Below, piece by piece: positions 43,601 through 56,381 of a stretch of 64,000 nucleotides of DNA. The number at the start of each line of letters is the position of its first letter. Positions within the stretch are counted from its first letter, which is position 1. A program made the translations under genes and the position numbers. A model generated the notes under the pieces. That model had not been told where the DNA came from, searched no databases, and worked only from the letters and a program-made list of their open reading frames with translations. This DNA comes from Cinnamomum chago (Eukaryota > Streptophyta > Magnoliopsida > Laurales > Lauraceae): the NCBI GenBank assembly GCA_038049695.1, contig CP142460.1:35560001-35624000 (forward strand), in the 5' to 3' direction.

Positions 43601-44749
43601 CTACTGCTGTTGCTGAAGTGGTCTACCCTGATTCTGAACCGGTGCTTGATTTTGAGGAGCTGCTTGTCTCTGCTGTTGGTTTGTGTTCCCTTGATTATGA
43701 AGTAGTGGGCAATCCTTGATTGCATGGTTCATAGCCCCACATTTGAAACAGGCACCCATGGCCTTACGACATTCATGAGTTTCGTGATTCTTGCCACAAT
43801 GCCCACAACCCTGCCTCACTTGACCTTGTTCTTGTCTTGGTTTCTTGTTATGTTGTTGCCTCTGATTCTGCTGCTGGTAGTGCTGCTTCCTGTCTTGAAC
43901 GATCAAATTGTTAATATCCTCAAACGTATATGCCCGTTTAACCGCCTCATCATACGTAGCCGGTGGAACTACCCCTATTGCATCTCTCATAATAATTGGA
44001 TTCAACCATTCCAAGAACTTCGTTATCTTCTTCCGTTCAGTGTCAATCAACTCAGTAGCATATCTAGCCAATCTTTCAAACTTGGTGAAATAGTCTAGCA
44101 CCATCATGCTGCCTTGCTTGAGCTGCTGAAATTCAATAGCTTTTTGCCTCTTAACATGGGAGGGAATGTACTTATCCTGAAACTGCGTCTTGAATGTTGC
44201 CCACGCCTCTTCGTCAGCCATTGCCGTGTATGGATCCTTAACTGTTTGCCACCACCTGTCTGCAAGCCCATAGAATAGTGAAGCTGTGAGGTTGACATTC
44301 TGTATACCCGTGCACGTAAAGACATCGAAGATCTTCTCGGTATTAACTAGCCAGTCATCTGCCACTAACGGGTCCTCATTCCCTGAAAATTCCTTCGGTG
44401 CTTTCTTCCTGAACCTCTCAAATAGCGCATTAGGGTCATGATCCCTATTATGGATAACAATTTGTGGACCCAAAGGAGATGGTGCTACGTTCCTGTTCTG
44501 AAGAACTTCCAAGAGTCGCCTCTGGACTTGTGCCATTTCGTCATCTTTCTTTGCTAACTGTTCTTGAAATCTTGCTTGGTTTTCACTAGCTTGCCTTTGT
44601 TGTGCTATCATAGCTTGCATAAGTTCTTGAAATTGTGTAGCGGTTGGCGTATTAGATGTGTCTGACTCATTCTGATTACTGCCTGAAGCATGATGGTTTG
44701 GAGCCATTCTTGAAGGCATAGTGCTGTAAAACAAGGAGTTATTACACAA
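43601..44749 (-). pseudogene. Tekay-like gag, open, 382 codons
   Basis: The frame is open from the start region to a TAG at 43,598-43,600. The probable start is M(PSRMAPNHHASG) near 44,720. It has a retrotrans_gag domain (FRKKAPKEFSGNEDPLVADD, LFYGLADRWWQTVKD, FKTQFQDKYIPSHVKRQKAI, FTKFERLARYATELI), a Gln-rich segment and two zinc knuckles, CGHCGKNHETHEC and CFKCGAMNHAIKDC. The stop follows a QQQ run (QQQ-stop-AR), probably a CAG to TAG change in what was a longer gag-pol frame. This is the best preserved coding part of the element. Confidence 0.93.
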
Positions 44750-44871
44750 TAATCATGGTATAAGGGTTTCTAAGGTCCTATACCAACGAATCCATCGAAC
44801 TCATGAATCCTCGCCACGTTCCTAAGACCTTTCTAGTTTCTTTTAAGTGCATGAAACATGTCCCGCTCTGA

Positions 44872-44881
44872 TACCAGTCCT
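44872..44881 (-). promoter_or_regulatory. Primer-binding site of the Tekay-like element (edge)
   Basis: On the minus strand the LTR end CGCGACA is followed by GGACTGGTATCAGAGCGGG (about 44,863-44,880). TGGTATCAGAGC is complementary to the 3' end of initiator-Met tRNA, the usual primer. Confidence 0.88.
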
Positions 44882-47659
44882 GTCGCGACCCCGGAACGGA
44901 CCCCGGGCCCGCGACGAGTTGATTGCATTGTTTTCCCACAGGTTCCCGCGGTGAGGATTCCAGAAGCACGCGGAATCTGTCTCACATGATCAAGTTTGCG
45001 GAAGCGTGTAGCAAATCACATCAAGATAAGCACCAATAAAATGTTAAGTGCTATGACAATTAACAACAAGACTTAGTATCAAAAGAGAGGAGTTAACATG
45101 GCATTCCCAACACAATTCAAGTTATGAGACTAACACAAAAGTAAGTTAAGTTTTTGTTACATCCCATAAGAGGCCAACACAGGCCAATACAATTCTCAAA
45201 AATAATAAAAAGAACCCCATGACAAAATGTAACGAAACTCAAGAACCCGCCCGACGTCTAATTGACATCGTCGGGCTGCCACTCTCTCACTGGGGGTGGC
45301 TCAAGAGCCTCCTCCTGACGCTCCTCCTCAAAGGCAACGTCTCCTGCACCTGGGCACCAACATACAAGGGCCAAACACAACGGTTTGGCAGGTAATCAAT
45401 TTAGGCATGAGCATACAAGTAGTAAGTGTTTCAGAAAACATATAAAGGCATTTTGCTTAATTGTAAATAGTTACATGACTAAGGTACATTTCAAAATACG
45501 AGCAAAGCTGACATGAATACTTATAATATCATGAATAGTTACATTCCACAAAGAGCCCATCCTTTCTCTATCATTTATAATGAAAAGAGCAAGCACGCAC
45601 GACAAGCACGATATAAATAATATAATCACGACACGATTCCCACATATACGGGGATTCCGGCCGCGGAACCGGACACGCACGATGTGTAATAAATACACGA
45701 CCAGTCTACAGAGAGTCCACATGTTTAAGGACCCCCAGACAGTGGATCAAATTGAAAGGGCAGTCCAAGCTCAGTGGTGTTCGCTTAATTCATGAATGCA
45801 CAAAACACGCGAAACACTATTAAAACATGTAGAGATAAAAAGGGGGAATCACTTAACAAAACACGACAAGCACGACTAGCAAGGGCATAATTAATATGCA
45901 TAACACACTTAGGAAGTGACCCCTTTTTCTTGAAACAAATCTTCAAAACGAGCTTATACTTGAAATCCAAAACGAATATACGACGGTACTAATTGTACCA
46001 AAACGGAAGTTCAAACACGAAATCCATCAAGCACGTGTTAAGGTTATTAATTGACCTTGTGTAATTGGGACCCCAAATGTCAGAAATATGCATAGATTGG
46101 TGTCCCCGAAGTTGGGTTGCATTTCAAAGTTCCATTTACACAATGTCAAGCCAAAACTCTTAACATAGTCTAGTTTTTCAACCTTCAAGAAAATACATAA
46201 ATGGAACCATTCTTTATCCTGAATCTGGCAGGTTCGCTCGAGCGGAATTGACACTTTGCTCGAATGAGACAGTTCGCTCGAGCGGACCATAAGGTCGCTC
46301 GGGCGAACAACTCTCTGTCTTGCTCCAGACTAGACAGTGGGCAGTTCGTTCGAGCGGACCATAAGGTCGCTCGAGCGGATAGCTCTCTATCTGCGCCCGG
46401 ACCAAGCAGTGGCCTGGTCGCTCGAGCGGACCCAATGCGGACCCAATGGTCGCTCGAGCGAACAAACTTCTGCCTGTGCTCGCTGAGTGCAGAAAAACCC
46501 TTTCTCTTGTACAACTTCCAATACATTTCTCTCCTTCTTCTCATCCTTAAGCCACATACAATCCTTTGAGCCTTCATGCTCACCAAGTGTTCATTTTTCA
46601 CAATTTCAAACATTCCATCCAATGAAAACATGATCATGAAGTTTATAAACAAGTTTAGAATGCACAATTTCTAGAACAATAATGTAATTACACATGCAAC
46701 ATGGAGCCTATAGAGATTACTTGCCTTTGCCCAAATGCTAACAATCCTCTTCAAACACTCCTACTCAAGAGCTAAGCCAACACTACAAGAGTCCCAAGGA
46801 AATCCATTCAAAACTCAACAAAAATGAAAGCAAAGAACCCATTTTCACAAAAAGGGTTTTCAATATGAAAAACAAGATTTTTAAGAACCAAAAAGACTTC
46901 ATGAAAAGTATGGGTTGAAGCTCTTACCTAGAAATGGCCCAACAAGAAGAGATGAAGAAAATGAACAAGAAACTCCAAGAAATTTGTATTAATAGAAAGC
47001 TTGCAAGGAGACGAAGAAGATGATTGTCTTTGAATTTTATTTGGAGATCTCTAGCTAGAGCAAGCAAGAGGAATGAAGGGGAAGGGAAAAGGGGGTTTTT
47101 AGCCCTAGGTTAAGAAAGTTGCAGGATTTTGGGAAAGTGAATGAAAGAGATGAAGGTTAGGCTTAAGTGATGCCAATGGGGCCCAATGAATCCAATCCTA
47201 ACATTGACAAAAACGCGATCATGCGGGTCTCGAATGAATTCGACGAAGAAGGATAAAACGATCCTCGAAATATCTAGTTTCTAAAAAGTATAATTTTTAC
47301 ATGGTTTTGAGATCTCGAAATTTGTGTCCAGATTTGTGTAAAAAGACCACTTTACCCTTTTTGGGCCAGAACTTGGGTTTTTGGGCTTCAAACATGAATG
47401 GGCTGAAAACGAAAGTCGTAACACACAGTAAAAATCATTCAAATGAATTCAAAATCACGATTACACGGAAACCGAAACGATCCTCCCAAGCTTACACGTG
47501 CACTCAGGCCTTCCTGAGTTGTCTGACTAATACTAAACGTTCTCAAAATTCCCAAAACTATGTCCAAGACTAAAACTAATTACTTCTAACCCAATGACAA
47601 CTAAACCCAATGAGGACTAAACACACACTAATCGAATTGGTCTGGGTCGGGGTCTAACA
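44881..47659 (-). repeat. Tekay-like 5' LTR, 2,779 bp
   Basis: Near-identical to the 3' LTR at 33,072-35,862; by eye about two dozen substitutions and a short deletion of one CACACTAATCG unit near 47,630. Ends TG..CA are intact here. Confidence 0.95.
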
Positions 47660-47726
47660 ACAACGTAAAGTAATTGGGGCATGCCTTAAAAAAAATGGGG
47701 CGTGCCTAGACATGATATTACATGGG

Positions 47727-48535
47727 TGTGTGGGGCAACTCTTAATGCGCAAGTTATGCAAAGGCTAGCAGTAAATGCCAGCTTGCGTTCCATTTGGGCT
47801 ACATGCGCCTCGACGCGAGCACTAGAGCGCTTGCCGAGACCAACACTGGTGACCACCATCTCGGCCATATGGTTCGTCAAACGAAATGTGCGTCTCGGCT
47901 ACAGCCGAAGTGAAAGGCTGCTACCCGAGACGGGCACAAACAACCACGCCTGACACTTGGACACGTGACAGGGTACATGCACGCATTGATGGGACAGATA
48001 CACCATCCAAGCCGTCCACCCTCATCAAATGGCTGCAGCCATATCAGGACAGGGCCCAAGAGAGGATCCGATGGGACCCCAGCCGCTAACAGGTCATGGC
48101 AAGATCAGGCCCAATGTTACTAGCATTTAATGCAGCATGGGCTGACCGGACCCTCATTTAATGCAATGTAAGCTATGATGGATCCTCATTAATTACTCTA
48201 TGGGCTAATGGGACCCTAGCCATCAAATCATTAGGCCCACTAACAGGCATCCAAGATTTTTCTCATATAAGGTGGTCCACCACCCAAAACGAGGTACGCA
48301 TACATGCATGCAACTCCCTAAACGTTACTCTGCCTTACTTCTCCGACCAGCACCCCTGCATTAACTTAGGCATCGGAGATCCCTGTGCTGCCCATAGCGA
48401 GGGTCCTTTGACTGCTTCTTCTTCTTCCCTTTCAGGTCCCTGAAGTGGTCAACTCTCTCCAGTCACTTGAATAAGTCCTCAAAGGCTTCCCCTAATCTTG
48501 TGAGTTAGTACTTTCAGCACTTACAATTGGCGCCG
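47727..48535 (+). repeat. Tat-like 5' LTR, 809 bp
   Basis: Starts TGTGTGGGGCAACTC and ends CAGCACTTACA, matching 61,208-61,881 in the 3' LTR. The 3' copy has an extra 23 bp near 61,511 (CTCTGACAGAGCCACATCCA). A TATA-like CATATAAGG lies at about 48,263. Confidence 0.92.
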
Positions 48536-48555
48536 TCTGTGGGGAATCGATTTGC
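48536..48555 (+). promoter_or_regulatory. Primer-binding site of the Tat-like element
   Basis: ATTGGCGCCGTCTGTGGGG directly follows the LTR. TGGCGCC is the CCA-end complement found in many plant Gypsy elements; the tRNA species was not determined. Confidence 0.8.
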
Positions 48556-48573
48556 AGAGTCTTCCCTGACATC

Positions 48574-50440
48574 ATGACTAAGAGAGCTACGAAAGGCGGA
48601 GAAACATCCAAAACGCGACGAATAGGACCATCCTCTGTCATCCTGCCTACCAAGAAAAAGGCCGAGAAGAAAACTGTTGCAGACACGGTAGCAGACGATT
48701 ATGATGAACGTAGCTTCATCCCAATCGATGTCCAGGAGCATAATCTTCGCTCGGAGTCACTTTCGAGGGGGGTGACAGGGTCCCTCCGGCGAGGAGACCC
48801 TCGGCAGCAGTCTAAAGAGGGTCCTCAGCCGAATCAGGAGCCTCTGCTGGAACGAGCCCCACGGGGTAAGTCTCCAGTAGTGAACATGCTTGTCCTCTCC
48901 GACCATCATGAGAACGACGGAGATGACGCTGACGAAGACTTTGACCCTACCCTTAAGGAAATTCGAGCACAAAGCGCCACCATTAGAGAAAAAGACGCTC
49001 TGATCCGCCAGCTCCAGCAGCAGCTGGAAAGAGTGACAGGCTCGACCAGGCAACAGCAGTCACAGTGACATGATGAGGGGAGAGTTTCTCGTAGCAGACA
49101 CACTGCCCCCCCCCCTCGAGAGAGATTTGAGGCTTCACTTGAACGAGAAGAGGCGTGATCGAGCTCGCGATGAAGGCTCGAGCACCAGTCGCAGCCATTC
49201 AAGGAAGGTGTTAAAAACCATTCCAGAGGTCAGATATGACAACCAGAAGTGGCTCGACGAGCGCATCAGGCGGACAGTCCAGCGCAACCTGGAGGTGGTC
49301 GGTCTCACCCGAGACTAACGGGATGCCTGCGAGTCCATCGATCTCGGCGCGTCCCCCTTCTTTCGCGACATCAGGAATTATCCACTTCCGAGGAAGTTCA
49401 CCGTCCCGAGGTTCGTCACCTATGATGGGACTTCGGATCCAGTCGCGCACCTTCGACACTTCTCCCAGAGGATGTCTGTTTGGGGGGACGAGGGCCACCT
49501 GAACTGTCGAGTCTTCTCCTCCAATTTGGGTGACCTCCCCTTGAAGTGGTTCTATGCGCTCCTAGAGAGGTCCATCTCGAATTGGAAACAGCTTCAGCAG
49601 TCCTTCATGAAGAAGTTTCAGGCCTATAGAGTCACGCCGAAGATGGATGCAGACATTATGGCCTTCAAGATGAAACGAGAGGAGAACATCACCCGGTTCG
49701 CCAGGCGATTCTGGACAGTCTACAACCGGATCGAGAACTCCAAAGATGAAGAAGCGATCTTCGCCTTCCAGAACGCCCTGCTACCAGACAGTGATCTTCG
49801 CAAAGATCTGGCCAGGAACCCTGTGTCCTCCATAGCAGCGCTAATGGCCATAGTCAACCGCTACATTGCTCAAGAGGAAGACTAGATTCGAGCTCGGGAA
49901 AGCTTCGGGGTCGCGCAGAGAGACTGAGATGGCAGGCCCTCGAAGAAGGACAAGGGATCGTTCCGAAGGGAGGAGTCAGACAGACGCTGGACACCAGCCA
50001 GTTTGGCGAGGGCTCCAGCATCCACTTCGGGAGGAAGCAAGAAGCCTAGGCTGTCCGTAGAACCCTACAGAGCAGTAAATACAATCTTCAAGGATCCCAT
50101 TCACAAGATTATGAACAAGATCAAGTCGAAACCATTCTTTAGCTGGCCGCAGCCCATGAGAGGAGACCCATCCTCCTGGGATCAGAGTAGGTTCTGTGCA
50201 TATCGTAAGTAGGGCGGGCATAAGACTGAAGAATGCAGGATACTGAGGTCACACTTGGAGAAGCTCGTCCAAGACGGACACTTACAGGAATACGTCAAGA
50301 CAGGCGCCAGAGATGACAACCAGGCTCCGCGCCGAGACGAGAGGGGCCAAGACAGTGATGGGTCCGAGAAACTGATAAATGTCATCCATCTAGCTCCCCC
50401 TCCCAAGGGGAGTAACCGAGCTCGCGCCGAGTCCAGGTAA
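48574..50440 (+). pseudogene. Tat-like gag, broken
   Basis: The N-terminal frame (48,574-49,068) starts MTKRATKGGETSKTRR, is Lys/Glu/Arg-rich and ends in a coiled-coil-like QLQQQLERV segment. After frameshifts the gag core appears at about 49,400-49,885: FVTYDGTSDPVAHLRHFSQR, FSSNLGDLPLKWFYALLERS, NWKQLQQSFMKKFQAYR, ENITRFARRFWTVYNRIENS and a closing VNRYIAQEED. The next frame holds AVNTIFKDPIHKIM, FFSWPQPMRGDPSSWDQSRF and a Tat-type zinc knuckle CAYRK-stop-GGHKTEEC near 50,197-50,240, in which a stop replaces a residue. Frame changes near 49,080, 49,330 and 49,885 and the stops make it dead. Confidence 0.88.
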
Positions 50441-50589
50441 GCTTCCCACGGTAAGCAGGTGATGGCGGCCGAACTCGGCTAAGCTCCCAAGAGGGCTCGG
50501 AGGGAGCGGCCCAAAATCTGGTTCTCGGATGTAGACTTGGAGGGAGTCCAGCTCCCCCACAACGACCCGCTCATCGTCACTCTGAAATT

Positions 50590-53107
50590 GAAGAACTGCA
50601 TCGTGTAAAGGATCATCGTCGACCCCGGCAGTTCATCCGAAGTCCTTTACTTCGATTGTTTCAAAAGGATGGGCTTGACGGAGAAGGACCTGCAGGAAGC
50701 CCGAACTCCCCTCATAGGCTTCAGTGCCAAGCCAGTGTACCCTAAGGGAAGGGTGACCCTTTAGAGTCCAAGTCGGCGAAGCCTCCGTGATGACAGACTT
50801 CCTGGTGGTTGACACGCCATCGCCTTATAACGCCATAATGGGCAGGACCTGGCTCCACAGTATGGAAGCGGTCCCCTCCACCCACCACCAGAAGCTGAAG
50901 TTTCCATTGGAAAGCAGGGATGGCAGGGTGGAGATAATTACAGTCCGAGGAGACCAGTAGACGGCCAAGCAGTGCCTGATGGCCATAGTGTCCGGGGAAA
51001 GAGAGCCCAAGCAGGTCAACATGGCCGAAATGGAGAAGAAACTGGATGAGGTCGGCCAGGACCCGGAGACGAAGAGCGTGGAAGATCTGACCGAAATCAG
51101 GATCGACCCAAACGATTCAGAATGGTTCTTCCTGCTTGGGAGCCAGGTCGCGGAGCCAGAGAAGTCAGAGTTGGTCCGATTTTTGGTGCGCAATAGAAGA
51201 GTCTTCGCCTGGACGCCCCACGAGATGCCTGGCATTGACCCCGAGGTCATGTGCCACAAGTTGAATGTGGACCCTAACCACAAGTTGGTGATGCAGAGAG
51301 CTCGCAGGACTGGGGTGCCGTAGACAGAGGCCATGATCGAGGAGGTGGACAAGCTGTTAAAAGCCGGGGTGATCAGAGAAGTCCAGTACCCGTCTTGGTT
51401 AGCCAACACGGTGGTGGTCAAGAAGAAAATAGGCAAGTAGAGAGTGTGTGTCGACTTTACTGACCTCAACAAAGATTGCCCCAAGGACAGTTTTCCTCTC
51501 CCCAAGATCGACCAGATGATCGATGCTACCGCTGGACATGACAAAATGAGCTTCCTTGACGCGTACCGCGACTATCATCAGATACCAATGTATGGGCCAG
51601 ATGAAGAGAAGACCGCCATCATAACACCCAGGGGCAACTAGTGTTACAAGGTGGTGCCGTTTGGGTTGAAGAACGCGGGAGCCACCTACCAGCGACTCGT
51701 CACTAGGATGTTCCAAGCTCAGCTTGGCAAGACCGTCGAAGTCTACATTGACGATATGGTAGTCAAGTCTAAACAGGCGCATAACCATTTGGAAGACCTG
51801 GCTTAAGTCTTCGACACTCTGAAGAGGTTAAAGCTCAAGCTTAATGCCTCTAAGTGAGCCTTCGGTGTCGGTTCCGGCAAGTTCCTAGGAAGCTTGGTTA
51901 CGCGCAGGGGGATCGAGGTGAATCCAGATCAGATCTCAGCTATTCTCAGAGTGCAGAGTCCTACCACTGCAAAGGAAGTCCAGAAGCTCACTGGCATGGC
52001 AGCCGCACTGAATCGCTTCATCAGCAGATCCCTAGATAAGTGCCGGCCTTTCTTTAAGCTTCTTAGGAAAATTTTAAAATTTCAATGGACTCCAGAATGT
52101 GACTAGGCCTTGCAGGAACTCAATGTCTATCTCTCTTCACCCCCTCTGCTCTCAACTTCGATACACGGAGAGGTTTTTGTACTTGTATTTGGCGGTCTCG
52201 GATCATGTGGTGAGCTCGGTCCTCCTCAAAGAAGAGGACAAGCTTCAAAAGCCAATTTATTATACGAGCAAAACCCTCATCGATGCCTAGACCAAGTATT
52301 TGCCCTTAGAGAAGCTCACGCTGGCACTCGTCAGTGCCTCGCGTAAGCTCTCCCACTATTTTCAGACCCACACAATAGTGGTTGTTACGGAACATCCACT
52401 TAAGTCTGTTTTAAAAAAGGTTGACTTTTCAGGAAGAATCTCTCGATGGGTTGTCAAACTGGGGCAGTACGATATTCAGTATCAGCCCAGGACAGCGATC
52501 AAGGCCCAAGTGTTGGCAGACTTTCTAGTGGAGTTCTCTCCGAGTTCGGCGCCAACCCAGCTCGGCACCGAACTGGGGGGCAGGGGGCATGAAGCACCCA
52601 CGGGCTCTGATGAACAATCACAAGGCCAAGCCCTCACCCCAGTTTGGAGAGTCTTCATTAACGGATCCTCCACTTCAAGAAGAGCTGGTGCAGGAATTGT
52701 CCTCCAGTCTCCGGAAGGGCTGGTCATCGAGCAGGCTTTGACCCTGGATTTCAAGGCGTCAAACAACGAAGCTGAGTACGAAGCCCTAATAGTAGGACTA
52801 AATAGCACCAAAATCCTCGGAGCTCAATAGCTAGTGGTCTTCAGTGACTCGCAGCTGGTGGCGAACCAGCTGACTAGGGACTACCAAGCTCGCGACGACA
52901 GGATGGCCGCTTACCTAGCCCTTGCAAAGAAGATGCTCTCCCAGTTCCAGATGGCCGAAATCAGGCAGATAGGCAGAGAGTCAAATTCTCACGCCGACGC
53001 CCTTGCTAACTTAGCCTTTGCTGTTGAAGCAAAAAGGAGGAGAAAAATTGAAGTAGGATCGTTGGTCATGCCCAGCATAGAGCTCCATCCACCTCGGGAA
53101 GTACTGT
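50590..53107 (+). pseudogene. Tat-like pol: protease, RT, RNase H and second RNase H
   Basis: The protease reads IIVDPGSSSEVLYFDCFKRM at about 50,612 (usual D-T-G changed to D-P-G). PYNAIMGRTWLH marks its end. RT blocks: VDFTDLNKDCPKDSFPLPKI, AYRDYHQIPMYGPDEEKTA, VVPFGLKNAGATYQRLV and the catalytic box VYIDDMVVKSK (YIDD about 51,744-51,755), then [20 protein letters not shown]. RNase H 1: KPIYYTSKTLIDA, YFQTHTIVVVTEHPLKSVL, RISRWVVKLGQYDIQYQPRT. RNase H 2, typical of Tat elements: WRVFINGSSTSRRAGAGIVL, NNEAEYEALIVGLN, VFSDSQLVANQLTRDYQARD, NSHADALANLA. Stops occur at about 50,760, 50,958, 51,321, 51,438, 51,640, 51,804, 51,856, 52,104 and 52,828, and a frameshift near 52,160. It is cut at 53,108 by a solo LTR. 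Confidence 0.92.
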
Positions 53108-56100
53108 TGTAAGACCTCGACCCGAGTGAACCCGATCAGTGCTAATTAAGTTGTGTGTTAGTTCTAAGCTTGATTAATAGTCTTTGACTAAGTTGGGTTT
53201 GGAATAGCTTTTGAAATAGTTTTGGGGAATTTTGATTGATTTGTGATAGTGGGGCCCTTTGGGGGGTTTCTTTTTATGACCTTGCATGCGCTTGAGGATT
53301 TATCGTAGATTTTGCATTCATTGTTTCAATCCCATTTTATTTGTATTGATAATCCCTACAACTTTCATGTTGATCCCGTCCTTGTTCGAGACCCCGAAAC
53401 CCGATTTCATAGCCTTGAGGGCAAAACAATCACTGCACACAAAATCTGTACCCAAAACTTGATATTCCCGAAACCCGCGAAACATATACTTTTTGGAAAC
53501 TAGATATTTCGGCGATAATTTCTTTCTTCTTCGTCAAATTCATTAGAAGCCCCGAAAGCCAAGATTTTAGCCCTTGAATGTCCTAAGTAGTGGGACCCAT
53601 TTCCATTACTTATATATGGAGACCCATCTTCCTCATTTTCCCTTTTCCAACACAAAAAGAGAGTCTAGGGTTTGTTCGACAACTTTTCTTCTTCTTCTTT
53701 CTCTCCCCATCTCAATCTCCTACTAATCTTGTACCAACACCAAAATGGAGATCATCATCTCCTTCCTCATCACCATGGCTCTCTATTGATACCATTTGTG
53801 AAGAAAACCCTCCATTCCAAGATCTTCATTGAGCTTACTCTTGCCATTAGAGGACCTTACAAGTAAGTAATCTTTCCCTTCTTCTAGATTTGTATTCTTC
53901 AAGCCCTAGAGAAGCTTCATCTCCATTATTGTGAGTTCTATCTTCTTCATTCATTGTTTGACCCATTTTAGGGTTTGTTTTGGGGATTTTGTTCATAGCT
54001 TGGATCTTTGGCTTGGAAGAGTATTAGAGCTTGATTTCCTTGATTAGAAGACCCAAGGCAAGTGGATGATTTGATTTTTATAAGCTTTCATTGATTTTGG
54101 TATTTTTCCACTCATGCCTATTTATTGCATTGGTTTGAAATAAATGTTCATGATAGGGCTTTGGTAGTGCATTTATGTCTTATAAGTGTATTGGTGAATG
54201 GCTTTTAATTCTCTTCTTGTTTGTACCAAATGCACTCTATTGTGAAATGGTTTCCTTCTTCCTCTATTTGTATTGGATTTGATGTTAATGGAGGAGGTGA
54301 TGGAATGAACCCATATTGGAGTTGTGGAGAAATGTAGATAGTTGCATTGGAGGAGCTTTTAGCTCAGTTTTATGGCAAGGATTAAGTGGAAGTGAGGAGA
54401 GTGGTTTTGAGGAGGAAAATGGACTCAAATCTGAACATAGTGGGTGTTTCCCGCACCTGGCGGTAGCCAGCGGTCACCTGTCGGCAGCCGTCTGGTGACT
54501 GGCGGCTAACCGCCAGCTAGCCGAATAGTCGCGGTTACTTTTCCAGAGAGCAACATTTTGCCAGCTAGCCAAACAGTCGCGGTTACTTTTCTAGAGAGCA
54601 ACATTTTCCTCCTGAAAGTACGGTCAGCCTCACGGTTAGCCAGCGGCTAACTGCCGAACCCATCGGCGGCTAACCGCCAGCAAACCGACCCATTCGGTGG
54701 TTTTTCCAGAGAGCAACATTTTCTCCTGAAAACACGGTTAGCCAGCGGCTAACCGCCGAACCCATTGGCAGCTAACCGCCAGCCAACCAAACCATTTCGG
54801 TTACAATTCCAGTAACCTGTCTTTTTGTCAGGCCAACCGCGGTCAGCCAGCGGCTAACCGCCGAATCCAATGGCGGCTAACCGCCATCTGACCGCAAGGT
54901 AACCGAAATTACCCAGATAACCATTCCGGAGAGCTCCTCGCTCGAGCAAACTCTCCGGTTCACTCGAGTGCTGAGCTTTGTCGGTCAAAGGAGATTCACT
55001 AGGCATTGTATGAGGCCATCTGAGAAAGAAACCATATCACGAAGATGTCATTCAAAGTTTTTGAAAATTCAAAGTGTATAAGGAGCTCGGAATGTCCCCA
55101 AACTCAAAGAGTACCAAATCATTATTAGATCGACATACAGGATCCCTATTTACTTCAAATAAATCTTGAACCCGATACCTTACCCGAGATTTCAATTGTT
55201 TATTATACTTTATTGATCCCGAGATTTATACTACATGTCTTATTTTCCCGAAAGCATTGAATTACACTTATAATAGTTACTTATCTTGAAGTGCATTGCA
55301 CGACATGAAACGACAGTGTGCCCTTGAGCACCCCAGCCTTGCCCGTTTATTTATTGTACTTGATTTATTTACATATGTCTCGATTTGTTATTTGACCTAT
55401 TAGTCGGCACCTAGCGACATGACTTGGAGATCCCCCTCTTGTCCCTCCAGCTGCAGTTTGGATCCCGCTACCCAGTTATTACCGTGGTCTTGTCCCGATG
55501 CCGCAGATTGTTACTGTGGTTCCCGATGCCCGGCTCGCTACCGTGGTCATGTATAGTATATGTATTTGTATTTATAAGATCCACTGTTTCTCCTCACTTC
55601 GAGTGACTGAGATCAGTGCCTAGTTATTGCTCTGTCACTTTAGTGATAGAGGACTTAGCTTCGTGTGGTTGCCATCTTGCTTGTTTCTCATTTCCTTGGT
55701 TACCTTACCTGTTTTATAATGCATACTTGTATTTGAATAAATGTTTTATCTCTTTATATAAATTATTATTTAAACAGGTTTAAATGCTTTTGAAGGTACA
55801 TTCATTTATTATCGTATTGTCATTGTATTTTACCCATTTGCCAAACCGTCGTGTTTGACCCACTTTTTGGTACTCAAGTCCCGTTGTTGGTTACCCCGAG
55901 GAGGAGCACGGGGAGGCGGTCGGAAAACCGTAATAATTAGTTGAGTGGCGTGCTGATGATGCCATTTAGACATTGGATTGCTAGAGAGATAACATTTTGG
56001 GAAAACTTTTAACCATTCTTTTGGGGATTGGTATTTTGTTCATATTGGCCTTGTTGGCCTCTATTTTTGGGAAATGTAATTAAATGATCTTTGTATAAAC

Positions 56101-56381
56101 TTTAACTTACTTTTGGGTAACATGCTAATGATCATTGCTCATTCTGATATAGTACTATACTTCTGTTATTACCTTTATGATTTGAGATGAATTGAATATT
56201 TGATTTACTACACTTTCGCAATTGATAGAAATATTTATATATATGGTTGTGATATCCTCAACGCAGACACCTGTGGGAAATTAAATAAGTGTGTGCACCT
56301 TGTTGACACACTCTACATATTAACCATTCACTCACCATACTATCATCATCAGTCCTTCGGGCCCGGTCCGGGGTCGCGACA
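53108..56381 (+). mobile_element. Solo LTR, 3.3 kb, in the Tat-like pol
   Basis: Bounded by TGTAAGACCTCGACCC and GGTCCGGGGTCGCGACA with a perfect 5-bp duplication ACTGT (53,103-53,107 and 56,382-56,386). No coding domain or second LTR is inside. It shares layout and long stretches with 61,882-64,000 and, more distantly, 36,692-40,850. It contains a GGCTAACCGCC minisatellite (about 54,455-54,910) in which a segment with TTTTCCAGAGAGCAACATTT is repeated. All frames inside it are incidental. Confidence 0.93.
54455..54910. repeat. GGCGGCTAACCGCC minisatellite in the second solo LTR
   Basis: Higher-order units combine AGCGGCTAACCGCCGAACC, GGCGGCTAACCGCCAGC and CCAGAGAGCAACATTTTC. It is expanded relative to the equivalent block at 38,415. 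Confidence 0.88.

Larger units (their letters stand above)
33072..47659 (-). mobile_element. Tekay-like Gypsy retrotransposon, 14.6 kb, nested insert
   Basis: LTRs 33,072-35,862 and 44,881-47,659 flank minus-strand gag and pol in Gypsy order (protease, RT, RNase H, integrase). A 5-bp duplication ACAAC lies at 33,067-33,071 and 47,660-47,664. Next to the 5' LTR, GGACTGGTATCAGAGCGGG (minus strand) is an initiator-Met tRNA primer site; a purine tract AAGGGGTGGAGGA precedes the 3' LTR. The polyprotein ends in a chromodomain-like segment, which with the long LTRs points to the Tekay/Del chromovirus lineage. The LTRs differ by only about 1% by eye, so insertion is recent. The coding frames nevertheless carry frameshifts and stops, and a solo LTR splits integrase at 36,692-40,850. 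Confidence 0.93.
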
